A stretch of DNA of 64,000 nucleotides from Actinospineispora acaciae DSM 45401 (GTDB lineage Bacteria > Actinomycetota > Actinomycetes > Mycobacteriales > Pseudonocardiaceae). Under the pieces are notes generated by a model. That model searched no databases, was not told where the DNA came from, and saw nothing but the letters and a program-made list of their open reading frames with translations. Below, piece after piece: positions 40,658 to 49,152 of this stretch. A program made the translations under genes and the position numbers. The number at the start of each line of letters is the position of its first letter. The stretch's first letter is position 1. The DNA is taken from NCBI RefSeq assembly GCF_000620785.1, contig NZ_JIAI01000023.1, forward strand, positions 1 through 64,000, given 5' to 3'.

Positions 40658-41551
40658 ATGGCGCCTTACTCGACGTGGCGGCTCCTGATCGGCGCGGCCT
40701 GCGCGGTCGCCGTCGGGCTGGTGGGCGGCTGTGTCACCACGGCCCCGAGCAACCCGCCGGCCGCCGGGCAGGGTGGGGCCGGCCTGCCGCAAACCGTCAA
40801 GGACAAGGGCGAGCTGGTGATCGGCAGCGAGCTCAGCACGCCGCCGCTGACCTATCTGGACACGGACGGCAAGACCGTCAAGGGCCTGAACCACGAGCTG
40901 GCCCAGGCGCTCGGCGCGAAGCTCGGCATCAAGGTCACCTTCGCCCAGTACGCCTTCGCCGGGCTCATCCCGGCCGTCCAGTCCGGCAAGGTCGACCTGG
41001 CGATGGACATCATCAACGACACCAAGGAACGCCAGGGCCTTGTCGACTTCGTCGACTACCTGCGCAACGGCACCACCATCCTGCTGAAGAAGGGCAACCC
41101 GGAGGGAGTCCGGGTGCTCACCGACCTGTGCGGGCGCAGCGTGGCGGCCGTGCGGGGGTCGGTCCAGATCGGGCTGGTGGAGAAGGCGTCCGCGACCTGC
41201 GCCGCGCAGGGCAGGCCCGCCATCACGGTCAACCAGTACGCCAACCCGCCCGAGGCGCGGCTGCAAGTGCAGACCGGCAAGAACACCGCGTTCCTCGGCA
41301 ACACCCCGGTGATGCTCTACCTGGCGAAGAACGCCGACGGCGGCACCGCCTTCGAGGCCGCCACGGCGGAGCGCTACCTGGAGCAGCCGGTGGGCCTGAT
41401 CTTCGCCAAGGGCAACGCACAGCTGCGCGACACGGTCCTCGGCGCGCTCGCCCAGCTCTGGGCCGACGGGACCTACGCCAGGCTGCTCGACCAGTACGGC
41501 CTGCGTGACCTCGCGCTGGAGCGGCCGACCGTCAACGGGGCGGCGGGCTGA
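40658..41551 (+). CDS. ABC amino-acid transporter substrate-binding lipoprotein
   Basis: A 297-residue family 3 solute-binding protein. The N-terminal signal ends in a lipobox with Cys25 (VGLVGGC), so the mature protein is membrane-anchored outside the cell. The binding domain has KGELVIGSELSTPPLTYLD, FAGLIPAVQSGKVDLAMDII and KERQGLVDFVDY. ATG at 40658 behind GGGAG; a GTG six bases earlier is possible. Polar amino acid or opine-like ligand likely. Confidence 0.92.
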   Translation: MAPYSTWRLLIGAACAVAVGLVGGCVTTAPSNPPAAGQGGAGLPQTVKDKGELVIGSELSTPPLTYLDTDGKTVKGLNHELAQALGAKLGIKVTFAQYAFAGLIPAVQSGKVDLAMDIINDTKERQGLVDFVDYLRNGTTILLKKGNPEGVRVLTDLCGRSVAAVRGSVQIGLVEKASATCAAQGRPAITVNQYANPPEARLQVQTGKNTAFLGNTPVMLYLAKNADGGTAFEAATAERYLEQPVGLIFAKGNAQLRDTVLGALAQLWADGTYARLLDQYGLRDLALERPTVNGAAG

Positions 41552-41556
41552 GGCGG

Positions 41557-42423
41557 ATGCCGGCGTCCACGGCGACCGGTGCCCCGCCGGCGGAGCTGCC
41601 CAGCGAGATCGCACCGGAGCCGCACGTCGGCCGGTGGCTGTTCGGCGCCGCCGTGCTCGGGGCCACCGCCTGGACCGCCGTCTCGCTGTGGCACAGCCCG
41701 GCGCTGGACAGGGCCACCATCGGCCGCTACCTCACCGCCGACGCCATCCTCGAAGGGCTCGGGAACACCCTGGTGCTCGCGGTGACCGCGATGGTCATCG
41801 GGTCCGCGCTGTCGGTGGTCGTCGCGCTGTGCAGGCTCTCGGACAACCCCGTGTCGCGGGCCATCGGCTGGGCCTACGTGTGGGTGTTCCGGGGCGTGCC
41901 GCTGCTCGTGCAGATCCTGATCTGGGGCAACCTGGCGCTGTTCATCCCGAGGATCGGGCTGGGCAACCCGGTCACCGGCGACGTGCTGGTGTCCTGGGAG
42001 ACCAACTCGGTGATCACCGGGTTCGTGGCGTCCCTGCTCGCGCTGGCGCTCAACGAGGCGGGCTACATGGCCGAGATCGTCCGGGCCGGCGTACTGTCCG
42101 TCCCGCACGGGCAGACCGAGGCGGCCCGCGCGCTGGGCATGTCCCGCGCGCAGGCCTTCCGCAAGGTCGTCCTGCCGCAGGCGCTGCGCATGATCGTCCC
42201 GCCGTCGGGCACGCAGTTCGTCAACATGCTCAAGATGACCTCGCTGGTCTCCGTCATCGCGGGCGGCGACCTGCTCACCCAGGCGCAGAACATCTCCGCG
42301 TCGAACCTGCGCACCATCGAGCTGCTAGTGGTGGCCTCCGCCTGGTACCTGCTGATCACCTCGGTGTCCAGCGCGGGGCAGGCGCTGCTGGAGCGCCGGT
42401 TGGCCAGGGGGCAGCGCCGGTGA
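41557..42423 (+). CDS. ABC amino-acid transporter permease
   Basis: A 288-residue HisMQ-type permease. An extra N-terminal span is followed by the core: GLGNTLVLAVTAMVIGSALS, FRGVPLLVQILIW, and the EAA loop EAARALGMSRAQAFRKVVLP facing the ATPase. Starts five bases after the binding-protein stop and overlaps the ATPase gene by four bases. Confidence 0.93.
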   Translation: MPASTATGAPPAELPSEIAPEPHVGRWLFGAAVLGATAWTAVSLWHSPALDRATIGRYLTADAILEGLGNTLVLAVTAMVIGSALSVVVALCRLSDNPVSRAIGWAYVWVFRGVPLLVQILIWGNLALFIPRIGLGNPVTGDVLVSWETNSVITGFVASLLALALNEAGYMAEIVRAGVLSVPHGQTEAARALGMSRAQAFRKVVLPQALRMIVPPSGTQFVNMLKMTSLVSVIAGGDLLTQAQNISASNLRTIELLVVASAWYLLITSVSSAGQALLERRLARGQRR

Positions 42424-43184
42424 CGGCCGACATGGTGCGCATCGAGGGGGTGCGCAAGAGCTTCGGGTCGCACGAGGTGCTGCGCGGGATCGACCTCGAG
42501 GTGGCGCCCAGCGAGGTGGTGTGCCTGCTCGGCCCCTCCGGCTCGGGCAAGAGCACCCTGCTGCGCTGCGTCAACCAGCTGGAGTCGGTCGACGCCGGCC
42601 GGATCTGGGTCGGCGGCGAGCTGATGGGCTACCGGCCCCGGCGCGGGAAGCTGCACCGGCTGCCGCCGCGCACGATCGACCGGCAGCGCCGGGCCATCGG
42701 CATGGTGTTCCAGCAGTTCAACCTGTTCCCCCACCGCACGGTGCTGGACAACGTCACGATGGCGCCCTGCCTGGTGGACAACGAGAGCGTCGAGGCCGCC
42801 CGCGAGCGCGCCACGGTGCTGCTCGAGCGTGTCGGGCTGGCCGACAAGCTGGCCGCGTACCCCGCGATGCTCTCCGGCGGGCAACAACAGCGGGTGGCGA
42901 TCGCCCGCGCGCTGGCCATGCGGCCGAAGCTCATGCTGTTCGACGAGCCCACGTCCGCGCTGGACCCGGAGCTGGTCGGCGAGGTGCTCGCCGTGATGCG
43001 CGATCTCGCCGCCGACGGCATGACCATGATCGTGGTCACCCACGAGCACCGCTTCGCGCGCGAGGTCGCCGACCGGGTGGTCTTCCTCGACGCCGGCCTG
43101 ATCGTGGAGTCCGGGCACCCCTCGGACGTGTTCGACCGGCCGAGCAGCGAACGCGCCCGCGCCTACTTCCAGCGCGCCCTGTAG
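42420..43184 (+). CDS. ABC amino-acid transporter ATP-binding protein
   Basis: A 254-residue ATPase with Walker A GPSGSGKSTLL, Q-loop VFQQFNLFPHRTVLDN, signature LSGGQQQRVAIARAL, Walker B LMLFDEPTSALDPE and switch VTHEHRFAREV. GlnQ/HisP type, but with an unusual insert GYRPRRGKLHRLPPRTIDRQ before the Q-loop, as in some opine/ectoine-like importers. GTG start in a GTGA overlap. Confidence 0.94.
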   Translation: MTADMVRIEGVRKSFGSHEVLRGIDLEVAPSEVVCLLGPSGSGKSTLLRCVNQLESVDAGRIWVGGELMGYRPRRGKLHRLPPRTIDRQRRAIGMVFQQFNLFPHRTVLDNVTMAPCLVDNESVEAARERATVLLERVGLADKLAAYPAMLSGGQQQRVAIARALAMRPKLMLFDEPTSALDPELVGEVLAVMRDLAADGMTMIVVTHEHRFAREVADRVVFLDAGLIVESGHPSDVFDRPSSERARAYFQRAL

Positions 43185-43211
43185 GAACTCTGTAGGAATC
43201 GAGGGACACCC

Positions 43212-44048
43212 GTGTCGACCCGACTGGTCCTGCTCGGCACCGGAGGCGGCCCCACCCCCAAACGCAGCCGGAGCGCGCCCGCCCAGGCCGTCCTCGTCGG
43301 CGACGCCACCTACCTGATCGACTGCGGCAACGGCGTGGGCAGGCAGCTGGCCCTGGCCGGGATCGCGTTCACCAGCCTGCGCGCGATCGCGATCACCCAC
43401 CACCACTCCGACCACAACGCCGACCTGGGCACCGTGCTGCAGCTCGCCTGGGGCGCCGACCTCGCCACGCCCGTCGACATCTACGGGCCGCCGCCGCTGG
43501 CCGCGATGATGGACGCGTTCCTCGCCTTCGCCGGCACGGACATCGACACCAGGATCGCCGACGAGGGCCGGCCGCCGCTGCGGCCCCTCATGCGCCCGCG
43601 CGAGGTCGCGGCGGACGGCGTGGTCCACACCGACGACCGGGTGCGGATCACCGCCGCGCGCGTGGACCACCCGCCGATGCACGCCTACGCCTACCGGATC
43701 GACAGCGAGGACCGCTCGATCGTCATCTCCGGCGACACCCGGCCGTGCCGGTCGCTCATCGACCTGGCCAGGGGCGTCGACGTCCTGGTCCACGAGGCGA
43801 TGCACCTGCCCAGCCTGGACCTGCCGCTGTCGCGGACCAACGGCTCCAGGCTGCGCGAGCACCTGCTCGGCTCCCACACCAGCGCCGCCGACGCCGGCCG
43901 CGTCGCCGCCGAGGCCGGCGCGAAGATGCTGGTCCTGTCCCACCTCGTGCCCGGTGACGCGCCCATCCCGGACGAGGCGTGGGCCGGCGAGGCCGCCACG
44001 GAGTACGACGGGCCGATCGTCGTCGGCGCGGACCTTCAGGCGCTCTGA
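43212..44048 (+). CDS. MBL-fold metallo-hydrolase (RNase Z/arylsulfatase-like group)
   Basis: A 278-residue metallo-beta-lactamase-fold hydrolase. The start LVLLGTGGGPTPKRSRSAPA and the metal motif ITHHHSDHNADLG (His63, His65, Asp67, His68) are followed by SGDTRP, a VHEAMH element and LSHLVPGD. The layout matches small-molecule hydrolases in the RNase Z-related group. Last gene of the ABC operon (27-base gap); it probably hydrolyses the imported compound. Confidence 0.88.
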   Translation: MSTRLVLLGTGGGPTPKRSRSAPAQAVLVGDATYLIDCGNGVGRQLALAGIAFTSLRAIAITHHHSDHNADLGTVLQLAWGADLATPVDIYGPPPLAAMMDAFLAFAGTDIDTRIADEGRPPLRPLMRPREVAADGVVHTDDRVRITAARVDHPPMHAYAYRIDSEDRSIVISGDTRPCRSLIDLARGVDVLVHEAMHLPSLDLPLSRTNGSRLREHLLGSHTSAADAGRVAAEAGAKMLVLSHLVPGDAPIPDEAWAGEAATEYDGPIVVGADLQAL

Positions 44049-44527
44049 GCCCGGGCCTCGCTCCCACCCATTCGAGTGAGAGAAGCGGGGATACTTGGCC
44101 GGGGAGGCCGAACAGAGTGCCAATTTCTTTCTTATAACAGCACCCCCCAACCGTCCGCCTCGGGTCGATCTCGAGATATATAGCGAGATTGCCGCGCCGT
44201 CCATCCGCGCCGACTTCGGGCATGAGGACACCATTTGAATCCCGCATGTGCTCGTTCACACTGTTGGCGGAGCACAACCGTTGTGTGCGCGCCTAGGCTC
44301 GGGCCAGAGATCGCTGGTCGTAGGTGTAGGCGCGATGCGTCCACCGTATTGCGATCTCACCACCTGGGGTGTTCGGACCCGCGGCCGACTCATCGAGCAC
44401 GGGCCTGAACCGCGTCCGCCCACGAGTGCCTCACCCGGCGAATGGCGGACCAAAAAGAATAATCACACAAGGATAACATCTTTCGTATCACGACGGGGCC
44501 GATCCCTCGCCGGACAGGAGATACTCT
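44049..44527. promoter_or_regulatory. 479-bp intergenic region with operator/promoter before SIS operon
   Basis: No gene is seen here. An actinobacterial -10 TAGGCT lies at 44294-44299. The palindrome CACAACCGTTGTG (44273-44285) overlaps the expected -35 position. This leaves about 220 bases of 5' leader before the ATG at 44528, which has AGGAG seven bases upstream. The leader contains an AT-rich segment (44450-44495) and the region near 44125-44190 is also AT-rich, unusual for the window. A short frame through 44335 has no coding character. Confidence 0.55.
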
Positions 44528-45691
44528 ATGCAACCGCGACTTCGACGTCTCGACAAAATGTTGGGCGCCCCTCTTTTCGAGAGCATCCTGTGGGGGCACG
44601 AGTACGACCTCGACGGGCTGGACAAGGATCTTCGGACCAGAATCGAGTCGGGACAGTTCAAGAAGATAGTCTTCTATGGAATGGGCTGCTCGTCGGTCGT
44701 CTCCGACATCGTGAAGGGCTTCTTCCTGAGGGAGAACATACCCGTCCAGGTGGAGGTCGTGAACGACTACGACCTGGAGTGGTTCGTGGACCCGGCGACC
44801 ATGGCGGACGAGGCCACCCTGACGATCATCGTGTGCTACAGCGGTTGGTCGGTTGAGCCGTGCCTGTTCTACGAGCGCATGCGCGAGATGACCGGGAACC
44901 GCAACCTGATCGTCCTGTCCGGGGGCGGCAAGATCGCTGGGCTCTGCGCGCGGGACGGTACGTCGCTGATCCAGTACAAGCTGCGGCACGCCGACCGGGA
45001 GTACCCGCTGTACCACGTCCAGCAGTTCTTCTCGATCTTCCTCGACCTCTTCCACAGGTTGAAGATCACCAGGTCGACGTACCGGACGGAGCTCGAAGAC
45101 GCCGTCCGGTTCCTGAAGGACGAGTTCCACGAGGGCACCCGCGCGCGGGCGGGGGCGGTCGCCGAGCGCCTGCGGGGCAGCCGGGTCGTCCTGCTCGGCA
45201 CGGCGGACTGGTACGTGACCCTGCTCAAGCAGACGACCATGTTCTTCAACGAGATCGCCATGGTCCCCACCCACCGAAACCTCCTGCACGAGTTCAGCCA
45301 CACCGAGGTGGCGGCCTACTCGAACCCGTCGGAGAAGCAGGCCATCGTCGTCTTCGCCGACTCCGAGGCCGACGACTACACGCGTGAGAAGATCCGCACG
45401 CTGGAGGGCCTGTTCGGCGACGCGACGGTGGCGCAGAACCGCCGCATCGAGTTCGTGAAGATTGACCTCGACCACGGGAGCTTCTTCAGGAACTTCTTCT
45501 TTGCCCACTTCTTCGCCGTGTACGTCGCCTACTACCTCGGAAAGCTCGCCGACGTGGAAGGCCGCGACCTGATCTCGATCGCCGCGAAGAACCCGTGGTG
45601 GAGCCAGCGCTCGATCGAGCTGCACCCCACGTGCGTCGACATCCCGTCGGTTCTCGAAACCGAGAACGACGCACCAGTGGCGGTCGGATGA
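44528..45691 (+). CDS. SIS-domain protein (bifunctional phosphoglucose/phosphomannose isomerase-like)
   Basis: A 387-residue protein. Two sugar-isomerase folds are apparent: IVFYGMGCSSVVSDIVKGFF (near 47-66), then IIVCYSGWSVEPCLFYERM, and a second from VVLLGTADWYVTLLKQTT. NEIAMVPTHRNLLHEFSH supplies candidate active-site residues. It likely binds a phosphosugar (isomerase or sugar-acid/amine aldol-type function). First gene of a four-gene operon, ATGA overlap with the SDR. In this context it may supply a modified sugar phosphate; this is inference. Confidence 0.8.
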   Translation: MQPRLRRLDKMLGAPLFESILWGHEYDLDGLDKDLRTRIESGQFKKIVFYGMGCSSVVSDIVKGFFLRENIPVQVEVVNDYDLEWFVDPATMADEATLTIIVCYSGWSVEPCLFYERMREMTGNRNLIVLSGGGKIAGLCARDGTSLIQYKLRHADREYPLYHVQQFFSIFLDLFHRLKITRSTYRTELEDAVRFLKDEFHEGTRARAGAVAERLRGSRVVLLGTADWYVTLLKQTTMFFNEIAMVPTHRNLLHEFSHTEVAAYSNPSEKQAIVVFADSEADDYTREKIRTLEGLFGDATVAQNRRIEFVKIDLDHGSFFRNFFFAHFFAVYVAYYLGKLADVEGRDLISIAAKNPWWSQRSIELHPTCVDIPSVLETENDAPVAVG

Positions 45692-46572
45692 GCACGGCAC
45701 ATGGTGGGGGCATGAGCCGGCTGACTCTCGTCACGGGCGGCAGCCGAGGGATCGGCCGGTTTCTGGTGCGGTCGTTCCTGGCGGACACGGACGTGCTGAA
45801 CATCTCGAGAGAACCGGCTCATGGCGCCCCACGAAACACGCGAGACCAGGTGCACGAACTTCACAACCTGTCACTGGACCTGCGGGACGTGGACAACATC
45901 GAGCGGCATGTGGTCCGCTGGTTCGACGAGCATCCGGGCTATGCCGTCGAGACGCTGGTGAACAACGCCGCGGTTCCGTGCCTCGGTTGGCTCGACGGAC
46001 TCTCCCCGGCACGGGTCGAACATGCTTTCCGGGTGAACGTGCAGGCACCGATCGCGGTGACGGCGGCGGTGTTCGGGGCGGGACGCTTCTCGGAGCGCGC
46101 GGCCCGGGTCGTGTACGTGACGTCCTCGTTGGGCCGCCCGGCGCCGGAGCTCTCGTTCGCCGGGCTCGGGCTGTACAGCGTGACCAAGGCGGCCGTCGGG
46201 AGGTTGGCCCTCGTCCAGGCCCGCGAGTTCGAGCTGTCGGCACCCCACATCGGGGTCGCGCGGGTGCATCCCGGCATCGTCGACACCGACCTGCAGCGGG
46301 AGCTGCGTCGCAACCCCGAGTTGGATCCGGCGTTCGCCGCGAAGTCGGCCGGTCTGCCGCCCTACCGGGAAGGCGAGTGGAGCGGCCGGTCACCGAAGGA
46401 CCACATGCGCACCATCTCGCCGGAGCTGGCCGCCGAGTTCGTGGTGTGGGTGGCGAGGTCTCCCGAGGTCCACCCGGCGGAGTACGACTTCTACCACGAG
46501 GAGGACTTTCACCTCGCCCGTGCGGCGCGGTGGGAGCGGGCGCTCGCCGGCGGGGCGGTAGGCCGGTCGTGA
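45688..46572 (+). CDS. SDR family oxidoreductase
   Basis: A 294-residue short-chain dehydrogenase. The cofactor motif TGGSRGIG is near residues 17-24, NNAAVP in the middle, and the catalytic region is VTSSLGRPAPELSFAGLGLY then SVTKAA, with Tyr and Lys. The C-terminus is longer than usual, with an acidic YDFYHEEDFH. ATG at 45688 in ATGA overlap; ATG at 45712 would remove eight residues. Works within the SIS/ATP-grasp operon. Confidence 0.88.
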   Translation: MSTAHGGGMSRLTLVTGGSRGIGRFLVRSFLADTDVLNISREPAHGAPRNTRDQVHELHNLSLDLRDVDNIERHVVRWFDEHPGYAVETLVNNAAVPCLGWLDGLSPARVEHAFRVNVQAPIAVTAAVFGAGRFSERAARVVYVTSSLGRPAPELSFAGLGLYSVTKAAVGRLALVQAREFELSAPHIGVARVHPGIVDTDLQRELRRNPELDPAFAAKSAGLPPYREGEWSGRSPKDHMRTISPELAAEFVVWVARSPEVHPAEYDFYHEEDFHLARAARWERALAGGAVGRS

Positions 46573-47870
46573 GCCATCTGGTGTTCACGGAGACCTCGGG
46601 TTCGGGCGTCCACGCGCTGGCCTGCGCCAAGCGTGCCGGCCACACGGTGACCTACCTCTACTCGCCGCGCTACGACTTCACCGCGCCGCCCGGCCGGCGG
46701 GCGCTGGCCCGGCGGCTGGCCGACCACACGGGCGAAATCCACGGCGAGCGTCGGGCCGAGGACCTGGTGACGGCCGTGCGGGCGGCCGGCGCGCGGCCCG
46801 GCGACGTCGACGCCGTGCTCTCGACGCTGGCGTTCGGCGCCCCGTTGGCCTCGGCGCTGGCCGATGCCCTCGGAACCCGGGGCACGCCGGTGGACGGGGT
46901 TGCGGCCGCCCGGGACAAGGGCCGCTGCCGGGCCATGCTGCGCGAGGCGGGCATCCCCAGCCTCGCGTTCTCGGTGGTCCGCTCCGAGCGGGAGGCGCTC
47001 GACGCGGCGACCGACATCGGCTATCCGGTCATCATCAAACCTGCGTTGGGGGTCGGGAAGGCGGCCACGTCCATCGCCGACGGCCCGGCGGCGGTCCGAG
47101 GGCACTTCGCCGGGGCGGCCGAGGAGCTGCGGACCATGCCGGTGGGGATGTCCGGCCACTTCGACGGCCGCTACCTGGTCGAGGAGCTCGCGGTGGGCGA
47201 CCTGTACTCCGTGGAGGTCGCGTCGGACGGGCGCTCGTTCGTGCCGCTGGTGTCGGCGGCGCGCAAGACCGGCGTGGACAACCCGGTCCTGGAGCTCGGG
47301 TGCTCGGTGCCCTCCGGGCTGGGGCCGGCCGAGGAGGACGAGCTCGGGGCGTATGCGGCGCGGGTGTGCCGGGTGCTCGGCCTGAGCCTGGGGGTGTTCC
47401 ATGTCGAGGTCATGCACACCGAAAACGGGTTTCGGCTGATCGAGGCCAACCCGCGCATGGCCGGCGGCAGCCTGCCCGAAACGATCAACGCGGTGAGCCG
47501 GCGGGACATCTTCGGCCTGCTGGTCGACCTGTTCCTCGGCCATCCGGCGCCGGCGGGTCCGCTCACGCTCGACGCCGCTGCCTCCCACTCGCTGCTCGCC
47601 GCCGCCTCGGCGAGGACCATCCGCCCCGACCTGCCGCCGCACTGGTTCGACGCGTACCTAGCGCGCGTGCACTCGGGGTGGGTGCGGGTGGCCGGTGGCG
47701 ACCGGGTCGACGTGATGCGGGGCAACTTCGACACCTTCGGGGTGATCCGGACCGTGGCCGCCGATGCCGAGCGGGCGCAGGCGTGCTGCGCGGCGGTCAA
47801 GGGTGACGTCGAACGCGAGCTGGGCGTGCCGCTGCTCGCCGAGAACACCCGCACGCTGATCCGTCGCTGA
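46569..47870 (+). CDS. ATP-grasp ligase
   Basis: A 433-residue ATP-grasp enzyme. The ATP-binding region is GYPVIIKPALGVGKAATSIA (near 154-173), with YLVEELAVGDLYSVEV. The metal-binding set is FHVEVMHTENGF and LIEANPRMAGGSLPE. The overall pattern is that of carboxylate-amine ligases such as L-amino-acid ligases (BacD-like) and carnosine-synthase relatives. It should form an amide bond via an acyl phosphate. GTG start in a GTGA overlap with the SDR; followed by an exporter, suggesting a dipeptide-like or amide product. Confidence 0.88.
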   Translation: MSHLVFTETSGSGVHALACAKRAGHTVTYLYSPRYDFTAPPGRRALARRLADHTGEIHGERRAEDLVTAVRAAGARPGDVDAVLSTLAFGAPLASALADALGTRGTPVDGVAAARDKGRCRAMLREAGIPSLAFSVVRSEREALDAATDIGYPVIIKPALGVGKAATSIADGPAAVRGHFAGAAEELRTMPVGMSGHFDGRYLVEELAVGDLYSVEVASDGRSFVPLVSAARKTGVDNPVLELGCSVPSGLGPAEEDELGAYAARVCRVLGLSLGVFHVEVMHTENGFRLIEANPRMAGGSLPETINAVSRRDIFGLLVDLFLGHPAPAGPLTLDAAASHSLLAAASARTIRPDLPPHWFDAYLARVHSGWVRVAGGDRVDVMRGNFDTFGVIRTVAADAERAQACCAAVKGDVERELGVPLLAENTRTLIRR

Positions 47871-47946
47871 ACCGGGTCGCCGCCGGGGCACCTAGGCTCT
47901 GCCACGACGTGCCGTCACCGCCCGCCCGAGAGGCCGTGGAAGGTCA

Positions 47947-49152
47947 GTGCAGGGAGCACCAGGCATCCGGCGCGGCGAGCTCGCGCTGATGTCGGTGGCG
48001 ACCGGCACCGTGATCGCCAACCTGTACTTCGCCCAGCCGCTGGAAGAGACGATGGCTCGGGAGCTGCGGCTCTCCACCGGCGCGATGGGGGTCGTGCTCA
48101 CCCTCTTCCAGGTGGGCTACGCACTCGGCCTGGCCACCCTGGTACCGCTCGGCGACCTCGTCGAGCGACGGCGGCTGCTCGCGGTCCTGATCACCATCTG
48201 TGCGGCGGGCATGATCGGGCTGGCCACCGCGCCGGGGCCCGCCGTGCTCCAGGCCGCCGCGCTGGTCGTCGGCGTCACGACGGTCGTCGTCCAGATCATC
48301 GTGCCGTTCGCCGCCCACCTGGCCGCACCGCCGGAGCGCGGCAGGGTCGTCGGCACCGTGATGAGCGGCCTGCTGATCGGCATCCTGGTGTCCCGCACGG
48401 TCGGCGGGCTGCTGGCCGAGGTCGCCGGCTGGCGCGCGGTGTTCGCCCTCGGTGGCGCGGCGACCGCGCTGGTCGGGGTGCTGCTCTACCGCGCGTTGCC
48501 CAGGGTCACGCCCACCACGACGCTGCCCTACCCGAAGCTGCTCGCATCGGTGCTCACCCTGGTCCGTGAGGAACCCGGGCTGCGCATCCGGATGTTCTAC
48601 GGCGCGACGGTCTCCGCCTCGTTCAGTGTGTTGTGGACCAACCTCGGGTTCCTGCTGGCCAGGCCGCCCTACTCGTGGAACAACGCCGCGATCGGGGCGT
48701 TCGCGCTGCTCGGCGTGGCCGGCGCGGGGATGGCCATGGTGGCCGGGCGACTCGCCGACCGGGGCCACGCCAGGGCAACCACCGGCGGGTGCCTGTTCGT
48801 GATCGTGGTGTCGTACCTCGCGCTGTGGGCGGGCGGGCACGACGTCGTCGCCCTCGCGATCGGCGTCGCGGTCATGGACCTCGGCTGCCAGGGCGCGCAC
48901 CTCAGCAACCAGAGCGTGATCTACCGGCTCCGGCCGGACGCGCACAGCAGGGTCAACACCGCCTACATCACCAGCTACTTCGTCGCCGGCGCGGTCGGCA
49001 GCGGCCTGTCCGCGGTGCTCGTGCATCCGCGCTTCGGTTGGGAGGGGGTGTGCATCCTCGGCGGTGCGTTCTCGCTGCTCGGGCTGTTGGTCTGGGGTGC
49101 CGGCCTCCGTCGGCGGGGCTCTAGAGGTCGTTGCCGGGGTAGGACAGGTTGA
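47947..49152 (+). CDS. MFS exporter (drug-efflux type)
   Basis: A 401-residue MFS transporter of the DHA1-like class: NLYFAQPLEETMARELRLST, loop 2-3 VPLGDLVERRRLL, and TM5 motif GTVMSGLLIGILVSRTVGG (antiporter motif C-like). A GGAAGG ribosome site precedes the GTG; TAGGCT at 47893-47898 may add a promoter. Probably exports the product of the preceding three enzymes. Its 3' end overlaps the convergent large-subunit gene by 32 bases. Confidence 0.88.
   Translation: MQGAPGIRRGELALMSVATGTVIANLYFAQPLEETMARELRLSTGAMGVVLTLFQVGYALGLATLVPLGDLVERRRLLAVLITICAAGMIGLATAPGPAVLQAAALVVGVTTVVVQIIVPFAAHLAAPPERGRVVGTVMSGLLIGILVSRTVGGLLAEVAGWRAVFALGGAATALVGVLLYRALPRVTPTTTLPYPKLLASVLTLVREEPGLRIRMFYGATVSASFSVLWTNLGFLLARPPYSWNNAAIGAFALLGVAGAGMAMVAGRLADRGHARATTGGCLFVIVVSYLALWAGGHDVVALAIGVAVMDLGCQGAHLSNQSVIYRLRPDAHSRVNTAYITSYFVAGAVGSGLSAVLVHPRFGWEGVCILGGAFSLLGLLVWGAGLRRRGSRGRCRGRTG

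Noticed and set aside
44248..44856. Alternative plus-strand gene starting in the leader of the SIS operon
   Set aside because: The protein is basic and without family features, and it overlaps the well-supported SIS gene out of frame.
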